From contig NW_027417650.1 in assembly GCF_009905375.1 (NCBI RefSeq), positions 52,551 through 116,550 of the forward strand: a stretch of DNA of 64,000 nt, written 5' to 3'. This document shows positions 35,946 to 50,900 of this stretch, piece after piece (within the stretch, counting starts at the first letter, position 1; each line of letters starts with the position of its first letter). Below the pieces are notes generated by a model. That model did no database searches, was not told the origin of the DNA, and saw only the letters and a program-made list of their open reading frames with translations. A program made the position numbers and the translations under genes. The stretch is from Apium graveolens (taxonomy: Eukaryota; Streptophyta; Magnoliopsida; Apiales; Apiaceae).

Positions 35946-38900
35946 CACATTTTGGCACTTATCAATCATAAAAGTGACTTCTCACCATATTTGAGTCACT
36001 TTGCACCTTATAAAAGTCACTTGCCATCATATATTTGTAGAATTAACATGTTCACATCATGTACATGCAATTTGATATCCTTTTACCACCTATTAATGTC
36101 ACTTTCATACAAGTTAATTTTGTTCCACATTTTGGCTCTAATCAAACCTGACCTTTTCACCATATTAGAGTCACTTTTTACTCTACAAGAGTCATTTGTC
36201 ACCATATATTGATATAATTACCATGTTAACATCAGGTACATGCAATTAGACATCCTTTAACCAAATCTTGGTACCCCTTTCCTACAAGTCAATTTTGGGC
36301 CACATTTTGGCTCTAATCAATCATGTAAGTGACTTCTCACCATATTAGAGTCACTTTGCACCTTATAAGAGTCACTTGCCATCATATATTGGTACAATTA
36401 ACATGTTAACATCATGTACATGCAATTACAAATCCTTTTGCCACCTCTTAGTGCCACATTCATACAAGTCAATTTTGGTCCACATTTTGGTTCTAATTAA
36501 CCATGTAAGTCACTTTTCACCATATTAGAGTCATTTTGCACCCTATAGAACTTTCCACAATCTATTAGTATAATTAACATGTCAACATCATATACTTCCA
36601 ATTTGACATCTTTTTACCACCTCTTAGTTCCAATTTCATACAGGTAAATGTTGTTCCACATTTTGGTTCTAATCAACCATGTAAGTCACTTTTCACCATA
36701 TTAGAGTCACTTTGCACCCTATAAGAGTCATTTTCCACCATACATACAACAATTAACATGTTAACATTATATATATCCAATTTGACATCCTTTTACCACC
36801 TATTAATGTCACTTTCATACAAGTTAATTTTGTTCCACATTTTGGCTCTAATCAACCATGTAAGTCACTTTTCACCATATTAAAGTCACTTTGCACCCTA
36901 CAAGAGACACTTGTCACCATATATTTATACTACTAACATGTTAACATCATGTACATGCAATTAGACATCCTTTAACCACCTCTTGGTACCCCCTTTCCAA
37001 CAAGTCAATTTTGGGCCACATTTTGGCTCTAATCAATCATGTAAGTGACTTCTCACCATATTAGAGTCACTTTGCACCTTATAAGAGTCACTTGCCATCA
37101 TATATTGGTACAATTAACATGTTCACATCATGTACATGCAATTAGAAATCCTTTACCACCTCTTAGTGCCACATTCATACAAGTCAATTTTGTTCCACAT
37201 TTTGGTTCTAATTAACCATGTAAGTCACTTTTCACCATATTAGAGCCATTTTGCACCCTATATGAGTCACTTTCCACAATCTATTTGTATAATTAACATT
37301 ATAACATCATATACATCCAATTTGACATCTTTTTACCACCTCTTAGTTACAATTTCATACATGTCAATTTTGTTCCACATTTTGGTTCTAATCAACCATG
37401 TAAATCACTTTTCACCATATTAGAGTCACTTTGCACCCTATAAGAGTCACTTTCCACCATATATATAACAATTAACATGTTAAATCATATACATCCAATT
37501 TGACATCCTTTTACCACCTATTAATGCTACTTTCATACAAGTTAATTTTGTTCCACATTTTAGCTCTAATCAACCATGTAAGTCACTTTTCAACATATTA
37601 GAGTCACTTTGCATCCTATAAGAGTCACTTTCCACCATAATTGATACAATTACCATCTTAACTTCATGTACATGCAATTAGACATCCTTTAACCAACTCT
37701 TGGTACCCCTTTCCTACAAGTCAATTTTGGGCCACATTTTGGCTCTAATCTATCATGTAAGTGACTTCACACCATATTAGAGTCACTTTGCACCTTATAA
37801 GAGACACTTGCCATCATATATTGGTACAATTAACATGTTAACACATACAATTAGAAATCCTTTACCACCTCTTAGTGCCGCATTCATACGAGTCTATTTT
37901 GTTCCACATTTTGGTTCTAATTAACCATGTAAGTCACTTTTCACCATATTAGAGTCATTTTACACCCTATATGAGTCACTTTCCACAATCTATTTGTATA
38001 ATTAACATGTTAACATCATATACATCCAATTTGATATCCTTTTACCACCTCTTAGTTCCACTTTCATACAGGTCAATTTTTTTCCACATTTTGGTTCTAA
38101 TCAACCATGTAAGTCATTTTTCACCATATTAGAGTCACTTTGTGCCCTATAGGAGTCACTTTCCACCATACATACAACAATTAACATGTTAACATTATAT
38201 ACATCCAATTTGACATGCTTTTACCACCTATTAATGTCACTTTCATACAAGTTAATTTTGTTCCACATTTTGGCTCTAATCAACCATGTAAGTCATTTTT
38301 CACCATATTAGAGTCACTTTTTACTCTATAAGAGTCACTTGCCATCATATATTGGTACAATTAACATGTTAACATCATGTACATACAATTAGAAATCCTT
38401 TACCACCTCTTAGTGCCACATTCATACGAGTCAATTTTGTTCCACATTTTGGTTCTAATTAACCATGTAAGTCACTTTTCACCATATTAGAGTCATTTTG
38501 CACCCTATATGAGTCACTTTCCACAATCTATTTGTATAATTAGCATGTTAACATCATATACATCCAATTTGATATCTTTTTACCACCTCTCAGTTCCACT
38601 TTCATACAGGTCAATTTTGATCCACATTTTGGTTCTAATCAACCATGTAAGTCACTTTTCACCATATTAGAGTCACTTTGCGCCCTATAAGAGTCACTTT
38701 CCCCCAGACAGACAACAATTAACATGTTAACATTATATACATCCAATTTGACATCCTTTTACCACCTATTAATGTCACTTTCATACAAGTTAATTTTGTT
38801 CCACATTTTGGCTCTAATCAACTATGTAAGTCACTTTTCTCCATATTGGAGTCACTTTGCACCCTATAAGAGTCACTTTCACCATATATTGATACAATTA

Positions 38901-41900
38901 ACATGTTAACATCATGTACATGCAATTAGATATCCTTTAACCACCTCTTGGTACGCCTTTCCTACAAGTTAATTTTCGGCCACATTTTGGCTCTTATCAA
39001 TCATATAAGTGACTTCTCACCATATTAGAGTCACTTTGCACCTTATAAAAGTCACTTGTCATCATATATTGGTAGAATTAACATGTTCACATCATGTACA
39101 TGCAATTTGATATCCTTTTACCACCAATTAATGCCACTTTCAAACAAGTTAATTTTGTTCCACATTTTGGCTCTAATCAACTATGTAAGTCACTTTTCAC
39201 CATATTAGAGTCTCTTTGCACCCTACAAGAGACACTTGTCACCATATATTGATACTACTAACATGTTAACATCTAGTACATGCAATTAGACATCCTTTAA
39301 CCACCTCTTGGTACCCCCTTTCCTACAAGTCAATTTTGGGCCACATTTTGGCTCTAATCAATCATGTAAGTGACTTCTCACCATATTAGAGTCACTTTGC
39401 ACCTTATAAGAGTCACTTGCCATCATATATTGGTACAATTAACATGTTAACATCATGTACATGCAATTAGAAATCCTTTTACCACCTCTTAGTGCCACAT
39501 TCATACAAGTCAATTTTGGTCCACATTTTGGTTCTAATTAACCATGTAAGTCACTTTTCACCATATTAGAGTCATTTTGCACCCTATATGATTCACTTTC
39601 CACAATCTATTAGTATAATTAACATGTCAACGTCATATACTTCCAATTTGACATCTTTTTACCACCTCTTAGTTCCAATTTCATACAGGTAAATGTTGTT
39701 TTACATTTTGGTTCTAATCAACCATGTAAGTCACTTTGCACCATATCAGAGTCACTTTGCGCCCTATAAGAGTCACTTTCCACCATACATACAACAATTA
39801 ACATGTTAACATTATATACATCCAATTTGATATGCTTTTACCACCTATTAATGTCACTTTCATACAAGTTAATTTTGTTCCACATTTTGGCTCTAATCAA
39901 CCATGTAAGTCACTTTTCACCATATTAGAGTCACTTTTTACTCTATAAGAGTCATTTGTCACCATATATTGATATAATTACCATGTTAACATCATGTACA
40001 TGCAATTAGACATCCTTTAACCAACTCTTGGTACCCCTTTCCTACAAGTCAATTTTGGGCCACATTTTGGCTCTAATCAATCATGTAAGTGACTTCTAAC
40101 CATATTAGAGTCACTTTGCACCTTATAAGAGTCACTTGCCATCATATATTGGTACAATTAACATGTTAACATCATGTACATGCAATTAGAAATCTTTTTA
40201 CCACCTCTTAGTGCCACATTCATACAAGTCAATTTTGGTCCACATTTTGGTTCTACTTAACCATGTAAGTCACTTTTCACCATATTAGAGTCATTTTACA
40301 CCCTATATGATTCACTTTTCACAATCTATTAGTATAATTAACATGTCAACATCATATACTTCCCAATTTGACATCTTTTTACCACCTCTTAGTTCCAATT
40401 TCATACAGGTAAATGTTGTTCCACATTTTGGTTCTAATCAACCATGTAAGTCACTTTTCACCATATTAGAGTCACTTTGCACCCTATAAGAGTCATTTTC
40501 CACCATACATACAACAATTAACATGTTAACATTATAGATATCCAATTTGACATCCTTTTACCACCTATTAATGTCACTTTCATACAAATTAATTTTGTTC
40601 CACATTTTGGCTCTAATCAACCATGTAAGTCACTTTTCACCATATTAGAGTCACTTTTTACTCTATAAGAGTCACTTGTCACCATATATTGATACAATTA
40701 CCATCTTAACATCATGTACATGCTATTAGACATCCTTTAGCCAACTCTTGGTACCCCTTTCCTACAAGTCAATTTTGGGCCATATTTTGGCTCTAATCAA
40801 TCATGTAAGTGCCTTCTCACCATATTAGAGTCACTTTGCACCTTATAAGAGTCATTTGCCATCATATATTGGTACAATTAACATGTTAACATCATGTACA
40901 GACAATTAGAAATCCTTTACCACCTCTTAGTGCCACATTCATACGAGTCAATTTTGTTCCACATTTTGGTTCTAATTAACCATGTAAGTCACTTTTCACC
41001 ATATTAGAGTCATTTTGCACCCTATATGAGTCACTTTCCACAATCTATTTGTATAATTAACATGTTAACATCATATACATCCAATTTGATATCCTTTTAC
41101 CACCTCTTAGTTCCACTTTCATACAGGTCAATTTTGTTCCACATTTTTGTTCTAATCAACCATGTAAGTCACTTTTCACCATATTAGAGTCACTTTGCGC
41201 CCTATAAGAGTCACTTTCCACCATACATACAACAATTAACATGTTAACATTATATACATCCAATTTGACATGCTTTTACCACCTATTAATGTCACTTTCA
41301 TACAAGTTAATTTTGTTCCACATTTTGTCTCTAATCAACCATGTAAGTCATTTTTCACCATATTAGAGTCACTTTTTACTCTATAAGAGTCATTTGTCAC
41401 CATATATTGATATAATTACCATGTTAACATCATGTACATGCAATTAGACATCCTTTAACCAACTCTTGGTACCCCTTTTTTACAAGTCAATTTTGGGCCA
41501 CATTTTGGCTCTAATCAATCATGTAAGTGACTTCTCACCATATTAGAGTCACTTTGCACCTTATAAGAGTCACTTGCCATCATATATTGGTACAATTAAC
41601 ATGTTAACATCAAGTACATGCAATTAGAAATCCTTTACCACCTCTTAGTGCCACATTCATACGAGTCAATTTTGTTCCACATTTTGGTTCTAATTAACCA
41701 TGTAAGTCACTTTTCACCATTTTAGAGTCATTTTGCACCCTATATGAGTCACTTTCCACAATCTATTTGTATAATTAACATGTTAACATCATATACATCC
41801 AATTTGATATCTTTTTACCACCTCTCAGTTCCACTTTCATACAGGTCAATTTTGATCCACATTTTGGTTCTAATCAACCATGTAAGTCACTTTTCGCCAT

Positions 41901-44900
41901 ATTAGAGTCACTTTGCGCCCTATAAGAGTCACTTTACACCATACAGACAACAATTAACATGTTAACATTATATACATCCAATTTGACATCCTTTTACCAC
42001 CTATTAATGTCAGTTTCATACAAGTTAATTTTGTTCCACATTTTGGCTCTAATCAACTATGTAAGTCACTTTTCTCCATATTAAAGTCACTTTGCACCCT
42101 ATAAGAGTCACTTTCACCATATATTGATACAATTAACATGTTAACATCATGTACATGCAATTAGACATCCTTTAACCACCTCTTGGTACGCCTTTCCTAC
42201 AAGTTAATTTTCGGCCACATTTTGGCTCTTATCAATCATATAAGTGACTTCTCACCATATTAGAGTCACTTTGCACCTTATAAGAGTCACTTGTCATCAT
42301 ATATTGGTAGAATTAACATGTTCAAACCACCTCTTGGTACCCCCTTTCCTACAAGTCAATTTTGGGCCACATTTTGGCTCTAATCGATCATGTAAGTGAC
42401 TTCTCACCATATTAGAGTCACTTTGCACCTTATAAGAGTCACTATCCATCATATATTGGTACAATTAACATGTTAACATCATGTACATGCAATTAGAAAT
42501 CCTTTTACCACCTCTTAGTGCCACATTCATACAAGTCAATTTTGGTCCACATTTTGGTTCTAATTAACCATTTAAGTCGCTTTTCACCATATTAGAGTCA
42601 TTTTGCACCCTATATGATTCACTTTCCACAATCTATTAGTATAATTAACATGTCAACGTCATATACTTCCAATTTGACATCTTTTTACCACCTCTTAGTT
42701 CCAATTTCATACAGGTAAATGTTGTTTTACATTTTGGTTCTAATCAACCATGTAAGTCACTTTTCACCATATTAGAGTCACTTTGTACCCTATAAGAGTC
42801 ATTTTCCACCATACATACAACAATTAACATGTTAACATTATATATATCCAATTTGACATCCTTTTACCACCTATTAATGTCACTTTCATACAAGTTAATT
42901 TTGTTCCACATTTTGGCTCTAATCAACCATGTAAGTCACTTTTCACCATATTAGAGTCACTTTTTACTCTATAAGAGTCATTTGTCACCATATATTGATA
43001 TAATTACCATGTTAACATCATGTACATACAATTAGAAATCCTTTACCAGCTCTTAGTGCCACATTCATACGAGTCAATTTTGTTCCACATTTTGGTTCTA
43101 ATTAACCATGTAAGTCACTTTTCACCATATTAGAGTCATTTTGCACCCTATATGAGTCACTGTCCACAATCTATTTGTATAATTAATATGTTAACATCAT
43201 ATACATCTAATTTGATATCCTTTTACCACCTCTTAGTTCCACTTTTATACAGGTCAATTTTGTTCCACATTTTGGTTCTAATCAACCATGTAAGTCACTT
43301 TTCACCATATTAGAGTCACTTTGCGCCCTATAAGAGTCACTTTCCACCATACATACAACAATTAACATGTTAACATTATATACATCCAATTTGACATCCT
43401 TTTACCACCTATTAATGTCACTTTCATACAAGATAATTTTGTTCCACATTTTGTCTCTAATCAACCATGTAAGTCATTTTTCACCATATTAGAGTCACGT
43501 TTTACTCTATAAGAGTCATTTGTCACCATATATTGATATAATTACCATGTTAACATCATGTACATGCAATTAGACATCCTTTAACCAACTCTTGGTACCC
43601 CTTTTTTACAAGTCAATTTTGGGCCACATTTTGGCTCTAATCAATCATGTAAGTGACTTCTCACCATATTAGAGTCACTTTGCACCTTATAAGAGTCACT
43701 TGCCATCATATATTGGTACAATTAACATGTTAACATCAAGTACATGCAATTAGAAATCCTTTACCACCTCTTAGTGCCACATTCATACGAATCAATTTTG
43801 TTCCACATTTTGGTTCTAATTAACCATGTAAGTCACTTTTCACCATATTAGAGTCATTTTGCACCCTATATGAGTCACTTTCCACAATCTATTTGTATAA
43901 TTAACATGTTAACATCATATACATCCAATTTGATATCTTTTTACCACCTCTCAGTTCCACTTTCATACAGGTCAATTTTGATCCACATTTTGGTTCTAAT
44001 CAACCATGTAAGTCACTTTTCGCCATATTAGAGTCACTTTGCGCCCTATAAGAGTCACTTTCCACCATACAGACAACAATTAACATGTTAACATTATATA
44101 CATCCAATTTGACATCCTTTTACCACCTATTAATGCCACTTTCAAACAAGTTAATTTTGTTCCACATTTTGGCTCTAATCAACTATGTAAGTCACTCTTC
44201 ACCATATTAGAGTCACTTTGCACCCTACAAGAGACACTTGTCACCATGTATTGATACTACTAACATGTTAACATCATGTACATGCAATTAGACATCCTTT
44301 AACCACCTCTTGGTACCCCCCTTTCCTACAAGTCAATTTTTGGCCACATTTTGGCTCTAATCAATCATGTAAGTGACTTCTCACCATATTAGAGTCACTT
44401 TGCACCTTATAAGAGTCACTTGCCATCATATATTGGTACAATTAACATGTTAACATCATGTACATGCAATTAGAAATCCTTTTACCACCTCTTAGTGCCA
44501 CATTCATACAAGTCAATTTTGGTCCACATTTTGGTTCTAATTAACCATGTAAGTCACTTTTCACCATATTAGAGTCATTTTGCACCCTATATGATTCACT
44601 TTCCACAATCTATTAGTATAATTAACATGTTAACGTCATATACTTCCAATTTGACATCTTTTTACCACCTCTTAGTTCCAATTTCATACAGGTAAATGTT
44701 GTTTTACATTTTGGTTCCAATCAACCATGTAAGTCACTTTTCACCATATTAGAGTCACTTTGTACCCTATAAGAGTCATTTTCCACCATACATACAACAA
44801 TTAACATGTTAACATTATATATATCCAATTTGACATCCTTTTACCACCTATTAATGTCACTTTCATACAAGTTAATTTTGTTCCACATTTTGGCTCTAAT

Positions 44901-47900
44901 CAACCATGTAAGTCACTTTTCACCATATTAGAGTCACTTTTTACTCTACAAGAGTCATTTGTCGCCATATATTGATATAATTACCATGTTAACATCATGT
45001 ACATACAATTAGAAATCCTTTACCAGCTCTTAGTGCCACATTCATACGAGTCAATTTTGTTCCACATTTTGGTTCTAATCAACCATGTAAGTCACTTTTC
45101 ACCATATTAGAGTCACTTTGCGCCCTATAAGAGTCACTTTCCACCATACATACAACAATTAACATGTTAACATTATATACATCCAATTTGACATCCTTTT
45201 ACCACCTATTAATGTCACTTTCATACAAGTTAATTTTGTTCCATATTTTGGCTCTAATCAACCATGTAAGTCACTTTTCTCCATATTAGAGTCACTTTGC
45301 ACCCTATAAGAGTCACTTTCACCATATATTGATACAATTAACATGTTAACATCATGTACATGCAATTAGACATCATTTAAACACCTCTTTGTACCCCTTT
45401 CCTACAAGTTAATTTTCTCCCACATTTTGGCTCTTATCAATCATATAAGTGACTGCTCACCATATTAGAGTCACTTTGCACCTTATAAGAGTCACTTGCC
45501 ATCATATATTGGTAGAATTAACATGTTCACATCATGTACATGCAATTTGATATCCTTTTACCACCTATTAATGCCACTTTCAAACAAGTTAATTTTGTTC
45601 CATATTTTGGCTCTAATCAACCATGTAAGTCACTTTTCACCATATTAGAGTCGCTTTGCACCCTACAAGAGACACTTGTCACCATATATTGATACTACTA
45701 ACATGTTAACATCATGTACATGCAATTACACATCCTTTAACCACCTCTTGGTACCCCCTTTCCTACAAGTCAATTTTGGGCCACATTTTGGCTCTAATCA
45801 ATCATGTAAGTGACTTCTCACCATATTAGAGTCACTTTGCACCTTATAAGAGTCACTTGCCATCATATATTGGTAAAATTAACATGTTAACATCATGTAC
45901 ATGTAATTAGAAATCCTTTTACCACCTCTTAGTGCCACATTCATACAAGTCAATTTTGGTCCACATTTTGGTTCTAATTAACCATGTAAGTCACTTTTCA
46001 CCATATTAGAGTCATTTTGCACCCTACATGATTCACCTTCCACAATCTATTAGTATAATTAACATGTCAACATCATATACTTCCAATTTGATATCTTTTT
46101 ACCACCTCTTAGTTCCAATTTCATACAGGTACATGTTGTTCCACATTTTGGTTCTAATCAACCATGTAAGTCACTTTTCACCATATTAGAGTCATTTTGC
46201 ACCCTATAAGAGTCATTTTCCACCATATATACAACAATTAACATGTTAACATTATATATATATCCAATTTGACAGCCTTTTACCACCTATTAATGTCACT
46301 TTCATACAAGTTAATTTTGTTCCACATTTTGGCTCTAATCAACCATGTAAGTCACTTTTCACCATATTAGAGTCACTTTGCACCCTACAAGAGACACTTG
46401 TCACCATATATTGATACTACTAACATGTTAACATCATTTACATGCAATTAGACATCCTTTAACCACCTCCTAGTACCCCCTTTCCAACAAGTCAATTTTG
46501 GGCCACATTATGGCTCTAATCAATCATGTAAGTGACTTCTCTCCATATTAGAGTCACTTTGCAACTTATAAGAGTCACTTGCCATCATATATTGGTACAA
46601 TTAACATGTTAACATCATGTACATGCAATTAGAAATCCTTTTACCACCTCTTAGTGCAACATTCATACAAGTCAATTTTGGTCCACATTTTGGTTCTAAT
46701 TAACCATGTAAGTCACTTTTCACCATATTAGAGTCATTTTGCACCCTATATGATTCACTTTCCACAATCTATTAGTATAATTAACATGTCAACATCATAT
46801 ATTTCCAATTTGACATCTTTTTACCACCTCTTAGTTCCAATTTCATACAGGTAAATGTTGTTCCACATTTTGGTTCTAATCAACCATGTAAGTCACTTTT
46901 CACCATATTAGAGTCACTTTGCACCCTATAAGAGTCATTTTGCACCATACATACAACAATTAACATGTTAACATTATATATATCCAATTTGACATCCTTT
47001 TACCACCTATTAATGTCGCTTTCATACAAGTTAATTTTGTTCCACATTTTGGCTCTAATCAACCATGTAAGTCACTTTTCACCATATTAGAGTCATTTTC
47101 AACTCTATAAGAGTCATTTATCACCATATATTGATATAATTACCATGTTAACATCATGTACATGCAATTAGACATCCTTTCACCAACTCTTGGTACCCCT
47201 TTCCTACAAGTCAATTTTGGGCCACATTTTGGCTCTAATCAATCATGTAAGTGACTTCTCACCATATTAGAGTCACTTTGCACCTTATAAGAGTCACTTT
47301 TCACCATATTAGAGTCACTTTGCGCCCTATAAGAGTCACTTTCCACCATACATACAACAATTAACATTTAACATTATATACATCCAATTTGACATCCTTT
47401 TACCACCTATTAATGTCACTTTCATACAAATTAATTTTGTTCCACATTTTGGCTCTAATCAACCATGTAAGTCACTTTTCTCTATATTAGAGTCACTTTG
47501 CACCCTATAAGAGTCACTTTCACCATATATTGATACAATTAACATGTTAACATCATGTACATGCAATTAGACATCCTTTAACCACCTCTTGGTACCCCTT
47601 TCGTACAAGTTAATTTTTGGCCACATTTTGGCTCTTATCAATCATATAAGTGACTTCTCACCATATTAGAGTCACTTTGCACCTTAGAAGAGTCACTTGC
47701 CATCATATATTGGTAGAATTAACATGTTCACATCATGTACATGCAATTTGATATCCTTTTACCACCTTTTAATGCCACTTTCAAACAAGTTAATTTTGTT
47801 CCACATTTTGGCTCTAATCAACCATGTAAGTCACTTTTCACCATATTAGAGTCACTTTGCACCCTACAAGAGACACTTGTCACCATATATTGATACTACT

Positions 47901-50900
47901 AACATGTTAAAATCATGTACAGGCAATTAGACATCCTTTAACCACCTCTTGGTACCCCCTTTCCTACAAGTCAATTTTGGGCCACATTTTGGCTCTAATC
48001 AATCATGTAAGTGACTTCTCACCATATTAGAGTCAGTTTGCACCTTATAAGAGTCACTTGCCATCATATATTGGTACAATTAACATGTTAACATCATGTA
48101 CATGCAATTAGAAATCCTTTTACCACCTCTTAGTGCCACATTCATACAAGTCAATTTTGGCCCACATTTTGGTTCTAATTAACCATGTAAGTCACTTTTC
48201 ACCATATTAGAGTCATTTTGCACCCTATATGATTCACCTTCCACAATCTATTAGTATAATTAACATGTCAACATCATATACTTCCAATTTGACATCTTTT
48301 TACCAACTCTTAGTTCCAATTTCATACAGGTAAATATTGTTCCACATTTTGGTTCTAATCAACCATGTAAGTCACTTTTCACCATATTAGAGTCACTTTG
48401 CACCCTATAAGAGTCATTTTCCACCATATATACAACAATTAATATGTTAACATTATATATATCCAATTTGACATCCTTTTCCCACCTAATAATGTCACTT
48501 TCATACAAGTTAATTTTGTTCCACATTTTGGCTCTAATCAACCATGTAATTCACTTTTCACCATATCAGAGTCACTTTGCACCCTACAAGAGACACTTGT
48601 CACCATATATTGATACTACTAACATGTTAACATCATGTACATGCAATTAGACATCCTTAAATTGGTACCCCCTTTCCAACAAGTCAATTTTGGGCCACAT
48701 TTTGGCTCTAATCAATCATGTAAGTGACTTCTCACCATATTAGAGTCACTTTGCACCTTATAAGAGTCACTTGCCATCATATATTGGTACAATTAACATG
48801 TTAGCATCATGTACATGCAATTAGAAATCCTTTTACCGCCTCTTAGTGCCACATTCATACAAGTCAATTTTGGTCCACATTTTGGTTCTAATTAACCATG
48901 TAAGTCACTTTTCACCATATTAGAGTCATTTTGCACCCTATATGATTCACTTTCCACAATCTATTAGTATAATTAACATGTCAACATCATATACTTCCAA
49001 TTTGACATCTTTTTACCACCTCTTAGTTCAAATTTCATACAGGTAAATGTTGTTCCACATTTTGGTTCTAATCAACCATGTAAGTCACTTTTCACCATAT
49101 TAGAGTCACTTTGCACCCTATAATAGTCTTTTTCCACCATACATACAACAATTAACATGTTAACATTATATATATCCAATTTGACATCCTTTTACCACCT
49201 ATTAATGTCACTTTCATACAAGTTAATTTTGTTCCACATTTTGGCTCTAATCAACCATGTAAGTCACTTTTCACCATATTAGAGTCACGTTTTACTCTAT
49301 ATGAGTCACATGTACATGCAATTAGACATCCTTTAACCAACTCTTGGTACCCCTTTCCTACAAGTCAATTTTGGGCCACATTTTGGCTCTAATCAATCAT
49401 TTAAGTGACTTCTCACCATATTAGAGTCACTTTACACCTTATAAGAGTCACATGCCATCATATATTGGTACAATTAACATGTTAACATCATGTACATGCA
49501 ATTAGAAATCCTTTACCACCTCTTAGTGCCACATTCATACGAGTCAATTTTGTTCCACATTTTGGTTCTAATTAACCATGTAAGTCACTTTTCACCATAT
49601 TAGAGCCATTTTGCACCCTATATGAGTCACTTTCCACAATCTATTTGTATAATTAACATGTTAACATCATATACATCCAATTTGATATCCTTTTACCACC
49701 TCTTAGTTCCACTTTCATACAGGTCAATTTTGTTCCACATTTTGGTTCTAATCAACCATGTAAGTCACTTTTCAACATATTAGAGTCACTTTACACCCTA
49801 TGAGTCACTTTCCACCAACATACAACAATTAACATGTTAAAATTATATACATCCAATTTGACATCCTTTTACCACCTATTAATGTCACTTTCATACAAGT
49901 TAATTTTGTTCCACATTTTGGCACTAATCAACCATTTAAGTCACTCTTCACCATATTAGAATCACTTTGCACCCTATAAGAGTCAGTTGTCACCATATAT
50001 TGATACAATTAATATGTTAACATCATGTACATGCAATTAGACATCCTTTAACCACTTCTTGGTACCCATTTCCAACAAGTTAATTTTGGGCCACATTTTG
50101 GCTCTAATCAATCATGTAAGTGACTTCTCACTATATTAGAGTCACTTTGCACTTTATAAGAGTCACTTGCCGTCATATATTGGTAAAATTAACATGTTAA
50201 CATCATGTAGATACAATTAGAAATCCTTTACCACCTCTTACTGCCACATTCATACGAGTCAATTTTGTTCCACATTTTGGTTCTAATTAACCATGTAAAT
50301 CACTTTTCACCATATTAAAGTCACTTTGCGCCCTATAAGAGTCACTTTCCACCATACATACAACAATTAACATGTTAACATTATATACATCCAATTTGAC
50401 ATCCTTTTACCACCTATTAATGTCACTTTCATACAAGTTAATTTTGTTCCACATTTTGGCTCTAATCAACCATGTAAGTCAATTTTCACCATATTAGAGT
50501 CACTTTGCACCCTATAAGAGTCACTTTCCACCATACATACATCAATTAACATGTTAACATTATATACATCCAATTTGACATCCTTTTACCACCTATTAAT
50601 GTCACTTTCATACAAGTTAATTTTTTTCCACATTTTGGCTCTAATCAACCATGTAAGTCAATTTTCACCATATTAGATTCACTTTGCACCCTATAAGAGT
50701 CACTTTCACCATATATTGATACAATTAACATGTTAACATCATGTACATGCAATTAGACATCCTTTAACCACCTCTTGGTACCCCTTTCCTACAAGTTAAT
50801 TTTCGGCCACATTTTGGCTCTTATCAATCATATAAGTGACTTCTCACCATATTAGAGTCACTTTGCACCTTATAAGAGTCACTTGCCATCATATATTGGT

